Assembly: GCF_019303495.1 (NCBI RefSeq)
Contig: NZ_JAEVFI010000002.1
Location: forward strand, 159,398 to 223,397
Source of the DNA: Streptomyces sp. JJ66
GTDB lineage: Bacteria; Actinomycetota; Actinomycetes; Streptomycetales; Streptomycetaceae
Direction: 5' to 3'
DNA length: 64,000 nucleotides
Shown: piece after piece, positions 47,427 to 55,754 of the stretch
How positions within the stretch are numbered: the first letter of the stretch is position 1
Layout of the letters: each line of letters starts with the position of its first letter
Position numbers and translations under genes: made by a program
Notes under the pieces: model-generated
What the model was told of the DNA's origin: nothing
Seen by the model: only the letters and a program-made list of their open reading frames with translations
Databases searched by the model: none

Positions 47427-47747
47427 TCACTTCGCCGGGGCGTCGATGCCGGTGATCTTCAGCGCGGTGTGCAGCTGGCGGTGGCCGATGCGCTTCTTGT
47501 AACCGGTCTTGTTCTTGTACTTCTGGATGTCGATCTTGGTGCCCTTGTGGTGGTCCACGACCTCGGCCTGGACCTTCACGCCGGCGAGCACCCACGGGTC
47601 GCTGGTGATGGCGTCACCGTCAACCACGAGCACGGTGGAGAGCTCGACGCTGTCGCCGACCTTGCTCGCGGACATACGGTCAACCTCGATGACGTCGCCG
47701 ACAGCAACCTTCTGCTGGCGGCCGCCGGTGCGCACGATGGCGTACAC
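47427..47747 (-). CDS. rplU: 50S ribosomal protein L21
   Basis: 106 residues from GTG 47747, preceded by AGAGAG. The sequence [20 protein letters not shown] is the bL21 N-terminus, and the C-terminal [18 protein letters not shown] is the rRNA-binding signature. A longer frame to 47897 has no homology support. rplU, rpmA and obg form one operon. The leader upstream (47748-47900) contains a CTCTCC/GGAGAGG hairpin, which might be an autogenous control site but has no known model. Confidence 0.96.
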   Translation of the reverse strand: MYAIVRTGGRQQKVAVGDVIEVDRMSASKVGDSVELSTVLVVDGDAITSDPWVLAGVKVQAEVVDHHKGTKIDIQKYKNKTGYKKRIGHRQLHTALKITGIDAPAK

Positions 47748-47959
47748 GCGGAACTCTCTTTCACTCGTAGTCGAAGCCCCTGATGCCAGCCGCCCGCGCG
47801 CGGACTCGACGTCCGCGGCGATCCGGGGGATGTCAGCGGCCTCTCCCCTGGCCGGACGACCGGAGAGGAGGGAGGTGCTCAGAGGCACGGCGTGCACAGT
47901 GACACGCCGACGGTCAAGGTTACGGGCCCATGACCAGCAGGGTCAAACCGGCCCGGCCC

Positions 47960-48003
47960 CCGGCCGGGGAGGAGACGGACCGTAGTCCGCCCTCCCCGGC
48001 CGG
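47960..48003. terminator. Strong hairpin between rne and rplU
   Basis: CCGGCCGGGGAGG and its exact complement enclose a second inner stem (CGGAC-CGTA-GTCCG). It lies ten bases after the rne stop on the minus strand and upstream of the rplU promoter region. Confidence 0.88.
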
Positions 48004-48012
48004 CGGAGTCCG

Positions 48013-51000
48013 TCAGCCTTCGGCGGACTCCGGCGAAGCGGACGCCCCGGCGGTGGCAGTCGCCGTCTTCTTGGCGGTGGTCTTCTTGGCCGCCGTCTTC
48101 GCCGTGGCCTTCTTCGCCGTCGCCTTCTTCGCCGTGGAGCTGGCGGGGGCCTTCTTGGCGGTGGTCTTCTTCGCCGCCGTCTTCGCCGTCGTCTTGGCCG
48201 TCGTCTTCTTGGCGGGGGCCTTCTTGGCGGCCTTCTTCGCCGGCGCCTTCTTCGCCGTCTTCTTCACGGGCTTCTCCGGCGCCGCCTCCTCCAGCGCGGC
48301 TCCCTGTTCCGGCGCGGCGGCGGGCAGGACGATCGCTTCCGGTGCCTGGGTCTCCGGTGCCGACACCGGCGCGGACACCCGGCGGGTGACGCGACGCGGG
48401 GCGGGACCTGCTGCCGCCGCGACGGGCTCCGGCGCCGGAGCCGGTTCCGCGACGGGCCCGGCGGCCTCCGGGGCGGTCTCGGGCGCCCCTGCGGAGATGA
48501 CCGTCACGGCCGCCTCCGGTGACTCCGTGGGCGCACCGGCCGGTGCCGTCGCCTTGCGGCTGGCCCGGCGGCGCGGGGCGGGAGCGGGCTCGGCGGCGGG
48601 TGCCTGCGCGACCGGCTCGGGCCGGGTCGGGTGCTCGGGCGCCGGTGCGGACGCGGGAACCACGGTCACCGCGTCCTCATCGGACGCCACCGGGGCACCA
48701 GCGGGCACGGACACCTTGCGGCTGCCCCGGCGCCGGGTGCGGGCGGCGGGCGCGGGCTCCGGCTCGGGGGGCGTCACCTCAGGCGCGGCGGGCTCGACGG
48801 CCACCGGCTCACCGGAGACGGGCTCGACGGCCACCGGCTCCGGAGCGGGCGCCTCGGCGGGCTCCGGCGTCGTCGGCGCACCGGCGCGGCGGGACGCACG
48901 GCGACGACCCCGGCGGCCGTACCGCGACGCGGCCTCCTCGGCCTCCGCGACGCTGCTGTACAGCTCGTCGTCGGGCTCGAACGGCTCCGGCCGGGGTGCG
49001 GGTTCCGCAGCCACCGGCTGCGGCTCAGGCTCCGGCGCCCGCTCCGGCTCGGCGGCCGGCCCGGCGGGCGTCGGCTCGGCCTGCGGGGCCTCCTGCTGGC
49101 CGCCCTTGCCCTTCTTCTTGCCGCGCTTGCCGCCACCACCGCCGGCCGGCGCGTGGGCCTGCTCCATGTGGACGATGAGCCCGCGCCCGTTGCAGTGCGT
49201 GCAGGGCTCGGAGAAGGACTCCAGCAGGCCCTGGCCGACCCGCTTGCGGGTCATCTGCACCAGGCCGAGCGAGGTCACCTCGGCGACCTGGTGCTTGGTG
49301 CGGTCCCGGCCCAGGCACTCCAGCAGGCGCCGCAGTACCAGCTCCCGGTTGGACTCCAGCACCATGTCGATGAAGTCGATCACGATGATGCCGCCGAGGT
49401 CGCGCAGCCGCAGCTGGCGCACGATCTCCTCGGCCGCCTCCAGGTTGTTCCTGGTGACCGTCTCCTCCAGGTTGCCGCCCTGGCCGGTGAACTTGCCGGT
49501 GTTGACATCGACGACGATCATCGCCTCGGTCCGGTCGATCACCAGCGAGCCGCCGCTGGGCAGCCAGACCTTGCGGTCCAGCGCCTTCATCAGCTGCTCG
49601 TCGATCCGGTAGGTGGCGAAGACGTCCACCTCGGACGTCCACTTCTGCAGCCGCTCGGCGAGATCCGGCGCGACGTGCGAGACGTAGCCGTGAATGGTCT
49701 CCCACGCCTCGGCACCGCTGACGACGACCTTGGTGAAGTCCTCGTTGAAGATGTCGCGCACCACGCGGACGGTCATGTCCGGCTCGCCGTAGAGCAGGGT
49801 GGGGGCGTTGCCCTTCTGCGCCTTCCGCTGAATGTCCTCCCACTGCGCCTGCAGCCGCTGGACGTCGCGGGCCAGCTCAGCCTCGCTGGCACCCTCGGCG
49901 GCGGTGCGCACGATGACGCCCGCGTTCTCGGGGACGACCTTCTTCAGGATCGTCTTCAGCCGGGAGCGCTCGGTGTCGGGCAGCTTGCGGCTGATCCCGG
50001 TCATCGAGCCCTCGGGCACGTACACCAGGTAGCGGCCCGGAAGCGAGACCTGGCTGGTCAGCCGGGCACCCTTGTGCCCCATCGGGTCCTTGGTGACCTG
50101 CACCAGCACCGACTGGCCGGACTTCAGCGCCGTCTCAATGCGCCGCGGGCCACCGGAGACGCCCAGCGCCTCGAAGTTGACCTCACCGGCGTAGAGCACG
50201 GCATTGCGCCCCTTGCCGATGTCCACGAAGGCGGCCTCCATCGACGGCAGCACGTTCTGCACCTTGCCCAGGTACACGTTGCCGACGTAGGAGTGGGACT
50301 CCTCCTTGTTCACGAAGTGCTCGACGAGGACGTCGTCCTCCAGCACCGCGATCTGCGTACGCTCGCCGCTCTGCCGGACGATCATCTCCCGCTTGACCGC
50401 CTCGCGGCGCGCGAGGAACTCGGCCTCGGTGATGATCGGCACCCGGCGGCGGCCCTGCTCGCGGCCCTCCCGGCGACGCTGCTTCTTGGCCTCCAGCCGG
50501 GTGGAACCCCTGACGGCCTGAACGCCGTCACCCTCGTCCTCCGCCTTCTTCTTGCGCGGCTCGCGGACCTTCACGACGGTGCGCTCGGGGTCGTCCCCCG
50601 CCTCGCCCTCACCGGAGCCGCCCTCACCGTCACCGCTGCGGCGGCGGCGCCGGCGACGACGGCGCGAGCTGCTGGTGGCCGACGAACCGCCCTCCTCGTC
50701 CTGGGCGTCGTCCTGAGCGTCGTTCTCGCCCCCTGTCTCCTCCTCGGCGCCCTCGGCGAACGCGGACTCCTCCCCGGAGTCCTGCTCGGCACCCTCGGAC
50801 TCGTCGGCGTTGTCTCCCCGGCGACGGCGGCGACCGCCCCGGCGACGGCGGCGCGCGGGACGCTCGCCACCCTCCTCCGACTCCTGGCGGCCGTCGGCGT
50901 CCGTGTCAGCCTCGTGGGCCTCGTCCTGGGCTTCGTCCTCGGACTCGGCCGGCTCGGTGGTCCCGGCGGCGGGTGCCTGCCGCTCGTCCTGGTCGGCGTC

Positions 51001-51723
51001 CGCGCGGCGGCGGCGTCGGCGGGCGGGGCGCTCCGGCTCGGCCTCCGCAGCCTCGGCCTCCGCCCGCTGCCCGGCGGCCGCGACGCTCTGCGGCGTCTGG
51101 AAGCTGGGCTCGGAGAAGACGGGGGCCTGGAAGAGGGAGGCCGCCGAGAGCGCCGGGCCGGTGGGCTCCTGCGCGGTGGTCTCCTCGCCCCCACCGGGCT
51201 CCGCTGCCGGGGCCTTCTGCGCCTTCCGTGACTTCTTCTGCGTCTTCTGAGGCTCCTGGGTCTTCTGGGCCTTCTGGGCCTTCGGACCCTTCTGGGTCTT
51301 GTGAGGCTTCTGTTCCTCTTGCTGCGGCGTCTCCGGCTCGACCGGCGCGTCCGTGGGGCGCGGGCCGGCAGACGCGGTGGCCACGGCGGCGTCTTCGGCG
51401 GCGGGCTGCTCGGAGCCGGGCGGCGGTGCGGCGGCCTTGCGCGTGGCGCGGCGGCGGGTGCGGGCGGGCTTGGCCGCCGGTTCGGCAGCGGTCTCCGCGT
51501 CCGGAGCCGGTGCGGTGACCCGTTCGGCCCGCTCGGCAGCCTGCGGCGCGGCGGCGGACGGGGCGTCCTCGGCGGACGCGGCCGGTGCCGGTTCGGGCGC
51601 CGGGGCGGGGGCTCCAGCCGGGCGGCTGGCGGCCCGGCGGCGTCGGCGCGGCGGCAGGGTACCGCTGGGGCTGGCGTCCTCGGTGTGCTCCGGCGGAGCT
51701 GCGGGGTCGGTTGGTTCGAGCAT
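48013..51723 (-). CDS. rne: Ribonuclease E/G (RNase E-like)
   Basis: 1236 residues. A long acidic/Arg-rich disordered N-terminus (about 1-430) precedes the catalytic core: S1 domain (GNVYLGKVQNVLPSMEAAFVDIG), RNase E/G domain with metal-binding Asp in VVDVNTGKF and VIDFIDM, and the zinc-link CTHCNGRG. The C-terminal arm (about 850-1236) is Pro/Ala-rich and ends in Lys-Ala repeats (AKKTTAKKA type). The enzyme starts mRNA decay and processes rRNA. Actinobacterial enzymes commonly carry disordered arms on both sides, as here. GGGAGA precedes ATG 51723. It is upstream of rplU on the same strand. Confidence 0.95.
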   Translation of the reverse strand: MLEPTDPAAPPEHTEDASPSGTLPPRRRRRAASRPAGAPAPAPEPAPAASAEDAPSAAAPQAAERAERVTAPAPDAETAAEPAAKPARTRRRATRKAAAPPPGSEQPAAEDAAVATASAGPRPTDAPVEPETPQQEEQKPHKTQKGPKAQKAQKTQEPQKTQKKSRKAQKAPAAEPGGGEETTAQEPTGPALSAASLFQAPVFSEPSFQTPQSVAAAGQRAEAEAAEAEPERPARRRRRRADADQDERQAPAAGTTEPAESEDEAQDEAHEADTDADGRQESEEGGERPARRRRRGGRRRRRGDNADESEGAEQDSGEESAFAEGAEEETGGENDAQDDAQDEEGGSSATSSSRRRRRRRRRSGDGEGGSGEGEAGDDPERTVVKVREPRKKKAEDEGDGVQAVRGSTRLEAKKQRRREGREQGRRRVPIITEAEFLARREAVKREMIVRQSGERTQIAVLEDDVLVEHFVNKEESHSYVGNVYLGKVQNVLPSMEAAFVDIGKGRNAVLYAGEVNFEALGVSGGPRRIETALKSGQSVLVQVTKDPMGHKGARLTSQVSLPGRYLVYVPEGSMTGISRKLPDTERSRLKTILKKVVPENAGVIVRTAAEGASEAELARDVQRLQAQWEDIQRKAQKGNAPTLLYGEPDMTVRVVRDIFNEDFTKVVVSGAEAWETIHGYVSHVAPDLAERLQKWTSEVDVFATYRIDEQLMKALDRKVWLPSGGSLVIDRTEAMIVVDVNTGKFTGQGGNLEETVTRNNLEAAEEIVRQLRLRDLGGIIVIDFIDMVLESNRELVLRRLLECLGRDRTKHQVAEVTSLGLVQMTRKRVGQGLLESFSEPCTHCNGRGLIVHMEQAHAPAGGGGGKRGKKKGKGGQQEAPQAEPTPAGPAAEPERAPEPEPQPVAAEPAPRPEPFEPDDELYSSVAEAEEAASRYGRRGRRRASRRAGAPTTPEPAEAPAPEPVAVEPVSGEPVAVEPAAPEVTPPEPEPAPAARTRRRGSRKVSVPAGAPVASDEDAVTVVPASAPAPEHPTRPEPVAQAPAAEPAPAPRRRASRKATAPAGAPTESPEAAVTVISAGAPETAPEAAGPVAEPAPAPEPVAAAAGPAPRRVTRRVSAPVSAPETQAPEAIVLPAAAPEQGAALEEAAPEKPVKKTAKKAPAKKAAKKAPAKKTTAKTTAKTAAKKTTAKKAPASSTAKKATAKKATAKTAAKKTTAKKTATATAGASASPESAEG
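48056..48260. repeat. Degenerate repeat coding for the Lys-Ala-rich tail of RNase E/G
   Basis: Imperfect copies of CTTCTTGGC-GGTGGT/CTTCTTCGCCGTC-type units run for about 200 bases and code for AKKTTAKKA-like residues. The phase stays with the reading frame. Such histone H1-like tails bind nucleic acids in other actinobacterial proteins. Confidence 0.75.
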
Positions 51724-51963
51724 CCGGGGGTGTCTCCCGTCACGCTCCCGGGTGTGCTGGGCTCGCGCCCACCACGGCTCGCGGCAACGGGACGGTGTCG
51801 CGAGCCGGGGCGCGGGCGCCGCACGGGAGCTGTTGTCTCACTCGCCGGTTCCGTGCCACTGACCCGGCTACGGCGAAAGTCTGTCGGTGGGTGCGCCGAC
51901 CGTCCGGCGGTACCCGGGTGGCTCCCTGGTGCCTGGCTCGAAGGTGGCGCCGCGACGTCGGCC
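51724..51963. other. Intergenic region upstream of rne
   Basis: 240 bases between the DUF2344 stop and rne, both minus strand. It should hold the rne promoter and possibly a long 5' leader, as RNase E genes often control their own mRNA. I find no convincing hairpin or ORF. Confidence 0.4.
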
Positions 51964-52764
51964 CTAAGCGGTCGGCCCGGGCGCCGTCGCGACGGGGGTA
52001 GCGTCGCGGTCGGGCGCCAACGGATCGGTCACCGTCCCGGTCTCCTCGTCCAGCGGTCCCTGCGCCAGCCTGGTCACCCCTGCGGGGACCGGCGGCGCCA
52101 GGCCGGCCGCCGTGCGGAGTCCGGTCAGGACGTCGTCGGGTCGTACGGCAGGTGTCACGTGCCGCACTACCAGGCGCAGTATCGCACAAGGAGCCGGTCC
52201 GGGCCTATCGCCCCCTGCTGCGGCGTCGGCGTCCTTCACCGCGAGAGCCGCCACGGCGGCACGGGCGTCGAAGGTACGCAACCCCTTTTTCGTCTCGCGC
52301 TGGACCTCGACGCTCGGCGCGTCGAGGAAGACGCGCACCGCCCGCTCGGCCTCGGCGGGCTCGACACCGTCCATCCGCAGCTCCCACCGGGAGGCCGTGA
52401 GCCGGTCGGCGAAGCCGGAGGTGTGGGCCTCGACGGCGTCGGTCACATCCAGCCCCGGGGGCAAGGACGCGTCCAGCAGCTCACGCAGCCGGGCCGGGTC
52501 ACGGCGCTCGGTGAGGGCGATCTCCAAAAACTCCGCCTCGCTGGCCGTGCCGGTGGGCGCGGCGTTGGCGTAGGAGACCTTGGGGTGCGGGGTGAAACCG
52601 GCCGAGTACGCCATCGGTACCTCGGCGCGGCGCAGGGCCCGCTCAAAGGCACGCTGGAAGTCGCGGTGGCTGGTGAACCTCAGGCGGCCGCGCTTGGTGT
52701 AGCGCAGGCGCACGCGCTGCACAGCGGGTGCGGGCGGCGGGCCTTCGGGCTGTCGCTTCCCCAG
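51964..52764 (-). CDS. TIGR03936 family radical SAM-associated protein (DUF2344), probable CTG start
   Basis: 266 residues if started at CTG 52764. The core QRVRLRYTKRGRLRFTSHRDFQRAFERALRRAEVPMAYSAGF and PHPKVSYANAAPTG is the DUF2344 signature. GTG 52722 (252 residues) has no ribosome binding site. CTG 52764 has AAGGAG eight bases upstream, and the resulting N-terminus GKRQPEGPPPAPAVQR matches, from memory, Streptomyces homologues. In other bacteria the partner is the TIGR03960 radical SAM protein, often adjacent or fused. Here the partner lies at the right end of the window, about 9.6 kb away. The function of the pair is not settled, though a tRNA-related role has been suggested. Confidence 0.85.
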   Translation of the reverse strand: MGKRQPEGPPPAPAVQRVRLRYTKRGRLRFTSHRDFQRAFERALRRAEVPMAYSAGFTPHPKVSYANAAPTGTASEAEFLEIALTERRDPARLRELLDASLPPGLDVTDAVEAHTSGFADRLTASRWELRMDGVEPAEAERAVRVFLDAPSVEVQRETKKGLRTFDARAAVAALAVKDADAAAGGDRPGPAPCAILRLVVRHVTPAVRPDDVLTGLRTAAGLAPPVPAGVTRLAQGPLDEETGTVTDPLAPDRDATPVATAPGPTA

Positions 52765-52905
52765 GGGTCCTTCTCCTTGTGCGGTGCGCCGGGCCGTGGT
52801 GCGGCCGCGACGCGGTACGGATCGGCACTGCTCAGCCTACTGCCGACCCGGCGGGCCATCGGGGCGGGACCCAGCGGGAGGTGTTCCACCATGCCCGGCG
52901 GCAGG

Positions 52906-53490
52906 CTAACCCGTAGCGGGGGTGGCGGACGTCGGGGTGCCGCCGAGGTCAACGGTCACGCCGCACCCGGCCGACGGCAGCGCGGTGTCGGTCCCCCGCA
53001 GACGGACCCGGGTACGGGCCTCGGCGTCCTCGGTGAACGCGACCGTGCACACCACCTGCCGCACCGCCAGGTCGTCGAGTTCGGCGAGGGCGATCGGCAG
53101 GGTCACCTCCACCCCACCCCTGGGGTGTGTCACCGACCGGGCGACGCCCTCGGACGGGAAGTCGGGCAGGCCGCCGGTGAGCCCGGCCTCCCGTTCGCCC
53201 GGCAGGGGCCCGGCGAAGAGCGTCGCGAGCGTCTCGGGTGTCGAGACCCCCGGCGTGTCGGCCTCGGTGGGGACGTCGGGGGCGTCCTCCTCGAACCGGA
53301 CCACGGGCATCAGCCGCCCCTCGGACGACCGGAAGAAGAGAACCATCCCGGTGGTCGGGTACGGATACACCTCGACAGCGGCCGGGCCGCCCGCTTCGAT
53401 GACGTCCGTCTCGGGGACAGCGCAGCCGCCGAGCAGTAGCGCGGGGAGGGCAGGGAGGGCAGGGAGGACGGCCACCCGAGGTCGTCTCAT
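52906..53490 (-). CDS. GerMN-domain lipoprotein of a two-component operon
   Basis: 194 residues from ATG 53490. A signal peptide with lipobox LLGGC (MRRPRVAVLPALPALPALL, then Cys near residue 24) anchors it outside. The body follows the GerMN pattern: MVLFFRSSEGRLMPVVRF, LATLFAGP, LPDFPSEGV, GVEVTLPIALAELDDLAVRQVVCTVAF. GerMN domains occur in LpqB, which works with the MtrAB two-component system. The ATG overlaps the sensor kinase stop (ATGA), so this protein is a likely accessory or modulator of that kinase. The protein is much shorter than LpqB. Confidence 0.82.
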   Translation of the reverse strand: MRRPRVAVLPALPALPALLLGGCAVPETDVIEAGGPAAVEVYPYPTTGMVLFFRSSEGRLMPVVRFEEDAPDVPTEADTPGVSTPETLATLFAGPLPGEREAGLTGGLPDFPSEGVARSVTHPRGGVEVTLPIALAELDDLAVRQVVCTVAFTEDAEARTRVRLRGTDTALPSAGCGVTVDLGGTPTSATPATG

Positions 53491-54992
53491 GCCGGGTCCT
53501 CCCCCGGACGCAGCGGCATCTCGACGGTGAAGACGGCGCCGGCTCCGCCGGGCCGGTTCGCGGCGCGGACGGTGCCGCCGTGCAGTCTGACGTTCTCCAC
53601 GGTGATGGCCAGGCCCAGGCCGCTGCCGGCCGAGCGGGTGCGGGCCGCGTCGGCCTTGTAGAAGCGGTCGAAGATGTGCGGGAGGACATCCGGCCGGATG
53701 CCCGGCCCCTCGTCGGTGACCTCGGTGACCAGCCATGCTGTCCCGTCGGCTCCGGTGGTGGTACGCAGCGTCACCGTGACGGGTACACCGCCGTGCCGCA
53801 GCGCGTTGCCGACCAGGTTGGCGATGACGACGTCGAAGCGGCGCGGATCGAGTTGGGCCCGGATACCGTCCGGGAGGTCGGTGACCACCCCGTCGGTCCA
53901 GCGCCGCCGCTCCAGCGTCTTGTGCAGGGTCTGCGCGACATCGACCTCGTCGGTGTTCAGCTCGGCGGCGTGGGCGTCGAAGCGGGAGATCTCCATCAGG
54001 TCCTCCACGAGCACCGCGAGTTTCCCGGTCTCCGCGCTGATCAGCCGGACCGCCCGCGCGGTGTCGGGATCGAGGCGGTCCGCGTCCTCGTCGAGGACTT
54101 CGGTGACGACGAGCATCCCCGCGAGCGGGGTACGCAGCTCGTGCGAGACATCGGAGGCAAAGCGGCGGGCACGCGCCTCCGCCTGCCGCAGCTCGTCCAC
54201 GGAACGCTCCAGTTCGCCTGCTGACTCGTTGAACGTCCGTGCCAGGTCAGCGAGTTCGTCTCGGCCGCTGACCTGGATACGGGTGTCGAGGCGACCACGC
54301 CCCATGGACTGGGCGGCTTTGCGCAACTCGCGCACCGGGCGGAGCACGCCCCGTGCGGCGATCAGCGCGGGCACCACAGCGATGGCCAGGCCCGGCAGCG
54401 CACCGTCTCTCGCGGCGACGACGAGCGCCTCCACGTTCGCCTGCTCCTCGGGCAGGGGCATCACGGCGAACAGGACGAGGCCCGTGGGCACGCCCCGGCC
54501 CTTCCCGGCCTCGAACACGACCGGCATGCCCATGGCCAGGTAGGGCACCCCGTCCTTGACGACCCGCTGGAAGCTGCCGCGCGGGCTGGCGTGCGCCCTG
54601 CGGCGCAGCTCGGGCGTGAGCACCGTGGACGTGGGGTTGGTCGCGGAGGAGAAGCGCTGCGAGCCATACTCGGCGTAGACGTACCACGGGCGCGGCCTGC
54701 CGTCGCTGGCCATCTCGCGCAGCGCGAACTCCAGGTCGGGAGGGCTGACCGGAAGGTGGATGCCGAGTTCGCGCACGTGGGAGCGGAAGGAGGTGACCGC
54801 GGTGTCCTGGGCCGTCGCCAGGACCGCGTTGCGCGCCTCACGGAAGGTGAGCACGGCGGTCGTGCCCGCGCTGACGGCGGCTACCAGCAGGAAGGCCAGC
54901 ACGAGGCGGGCCCGCAGGCCGAAGAGGCGCCGCCTGCCCGGAGCCTCCCCCTGCCAAGCCGGCCCGCGCGAGGGCCGGGGCCGCAGCCTCAC
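53487..54992 (-). CDS. Two-component sensor histidine kinase
   Basis: 501 residues from GTG 54992, overlapping the response regulator stop by four bases (GTGA). Layout: membrane helix LVLAFLLVAAVSAGTTAVLTF, an extracellular sensor of about 150 residues, second helix ALPGLAIAVVPALIAA, HAMP, HisKA with His284 in SDVSHELRTPLAG, and HATPase_c with NALRHGG (N box), DEGPGI (G1), FYKADAARTRSAGSGLGLAI (F and G2). It should phosphorylate the adjacent OmpR-type regulator. The signal is unknown; MurJ, FemX-like and L,D-transpeptidase genes nearby suggest cell-wall stress. Confidence 0.92.
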   Translation of the reverse strand: MRLRPRPSRGPAWQGEAPGRRRLFGLRARLVLAFLLVAAVSAGTTAVLTFREARNAVLATAQDTAVTSFRSHVRELGIHLPVSPPDLEFALREMASDGRPRPWYVYAEYGSQRFSSATNPTSTVLTPELRRRAHASPRGSFQRVVKDGVPYLAMGMPVVFEAGKGRGVPTGLVLFAVMPLPEEQANVEALVVAARDGALPGLAIAVVPALIAARGVLRPVRELRKAAQSMGRGRLDTRIQVSGRDELADLARTFNESAGELERSVDELRQAEARARRFASDVSHELRTPLAGMLVVTEVLDEDADRLDPDTARAVRLISAETGKLAVLVEDLMEISRFDAHAAELNTDEVDVAQTLHKTLERRRWTDGVVTDLPDGIRAQLDPRRFDVVIANLVGNALRHGGVPVTVTLRTTTGADGTAWLVTEVTDEGPGIRPDVLPHIFDRFYKADAARTRSAGSGLGLAITVENVRLHGGTVRAANRPGGAGAVFTVEMPLRPGEDPA

Positions 54993-55672
54993 AGCGGTCC
55001 GAAGCGGTAACCGAAGCCCCGCAGGGTCTGGATGTAGCGCGGGCTGCCCGGGACGTCCTCGATCTTGTGGCGCAGCCGCCGCACGCACGCGTCCACGAGC
55101 CTTGCGTCGCCGTGGTAACTGTGCTCCCACACGTGCTCCAGCAACTGCTGGCGGCTGAAGACCTGCTCGGGCGCGGCGGACAGATGCAGCAGCAGTTTCA
55201 TCTCGGACGGCGCGAGGGTGAGCTGCTCACCGTTCTTGGCCACGGCGATCCCGGCGCGGTCGATGGCCAGCGCACCGTAGAACTCGACGGCGGGCCGCCC
55301 GGCCGCGGGCTCCTCGACCCGGCGCAGCACCGCCCGGATGCGGGCCTCGATGACCTCGGCGCGGGCGGGCTTGACGATGTAGTCGTCGGCCCCGGCCTCC
55401 AGGCCGATGACGACGTCGAAGTCGTCGCCACGGGCGGTGAGCATGATGATCGGAAGCTGGCTGTCCTCCCGCACCCGGCGGCAGACCTGCACCCCGTTCA
55501 TGCCGGGGAGCATCAGGTCGAGCAACAGCAGGTCGGGCCGGAACTCTCGCAGTGCGGCGAGCCCGGCCTCGCCGGTACCGGCGGTCCGCACCTGGTGGCC
55601 ACGGCGACGCAGCCCGAGTTCCACGCCCTCGCGCACGGAAGGGTCGTCTTCGATCAGGAGTACGCGGGGCAT
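54989..55672 (-). CDS. OmpR-family response regulator
   Basis: 227 residues. The receiver domain has acidic residues IEDD, phospho-acceptor Asp52 in LLLLDLMLPG, the Thr in MLTARGDD, and Lys in DDYIVKPA. The C-terminal winged helix ends GDARLVDACVRRLRHKIEDVPGSPRYIQTLRGFGYRF. It resembles AfsQ1/CseB-type regulators of Streptomyces but the exact orthologue is not certain. It is followed by its kinase with a four-base overlap and preceded by MurJ with an 82-base gap. Confidence 0.92.
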   Translation of the reverse strand: MPRVLLIEDDPSVREGVELGLRRRGHQVRTAGTGEAGLAALREFRPDLLLLDLMLPGMNGVQVCRRVREDSQLPIIMLTARGDDFDVVIGLEAGADDYIVKPARAEVIEARIRAVLRRVEEPAAGRPAVEFYGALAIDRAGIAVAKNGEQLTLAPSEMKLLLHLSAAPEQVFSRQQLLEHVWEHSYHGDARLVDACVRRLRHKIEDVPGSPRYIQTLRGFGYRFGPL

Positions 55673-55754
55673 GACACCAGTATCCAGACGTCGGGGGCGG
55701 TCCGGCGCCGGGCCGGGGGGATGAGCGGCACCGGGGTCATACGCGGCGGCCGGG

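Noticed and set aside
47748..47900. A known L21 leader riboregulator upstream of rplU
   Set aside because: There is a CTCTCC/GGAGAGG hairpin, but it does not match a structure I can name, and the leader could simply be untranslated sequence.
48631..51231. A plus-strand open frame of 866 codons opposite rne
   Set aside because: It lies wholly opposite the RNase E/G gene, whose S1, catalytic and zinc motifs are clear. The product is low complexity.
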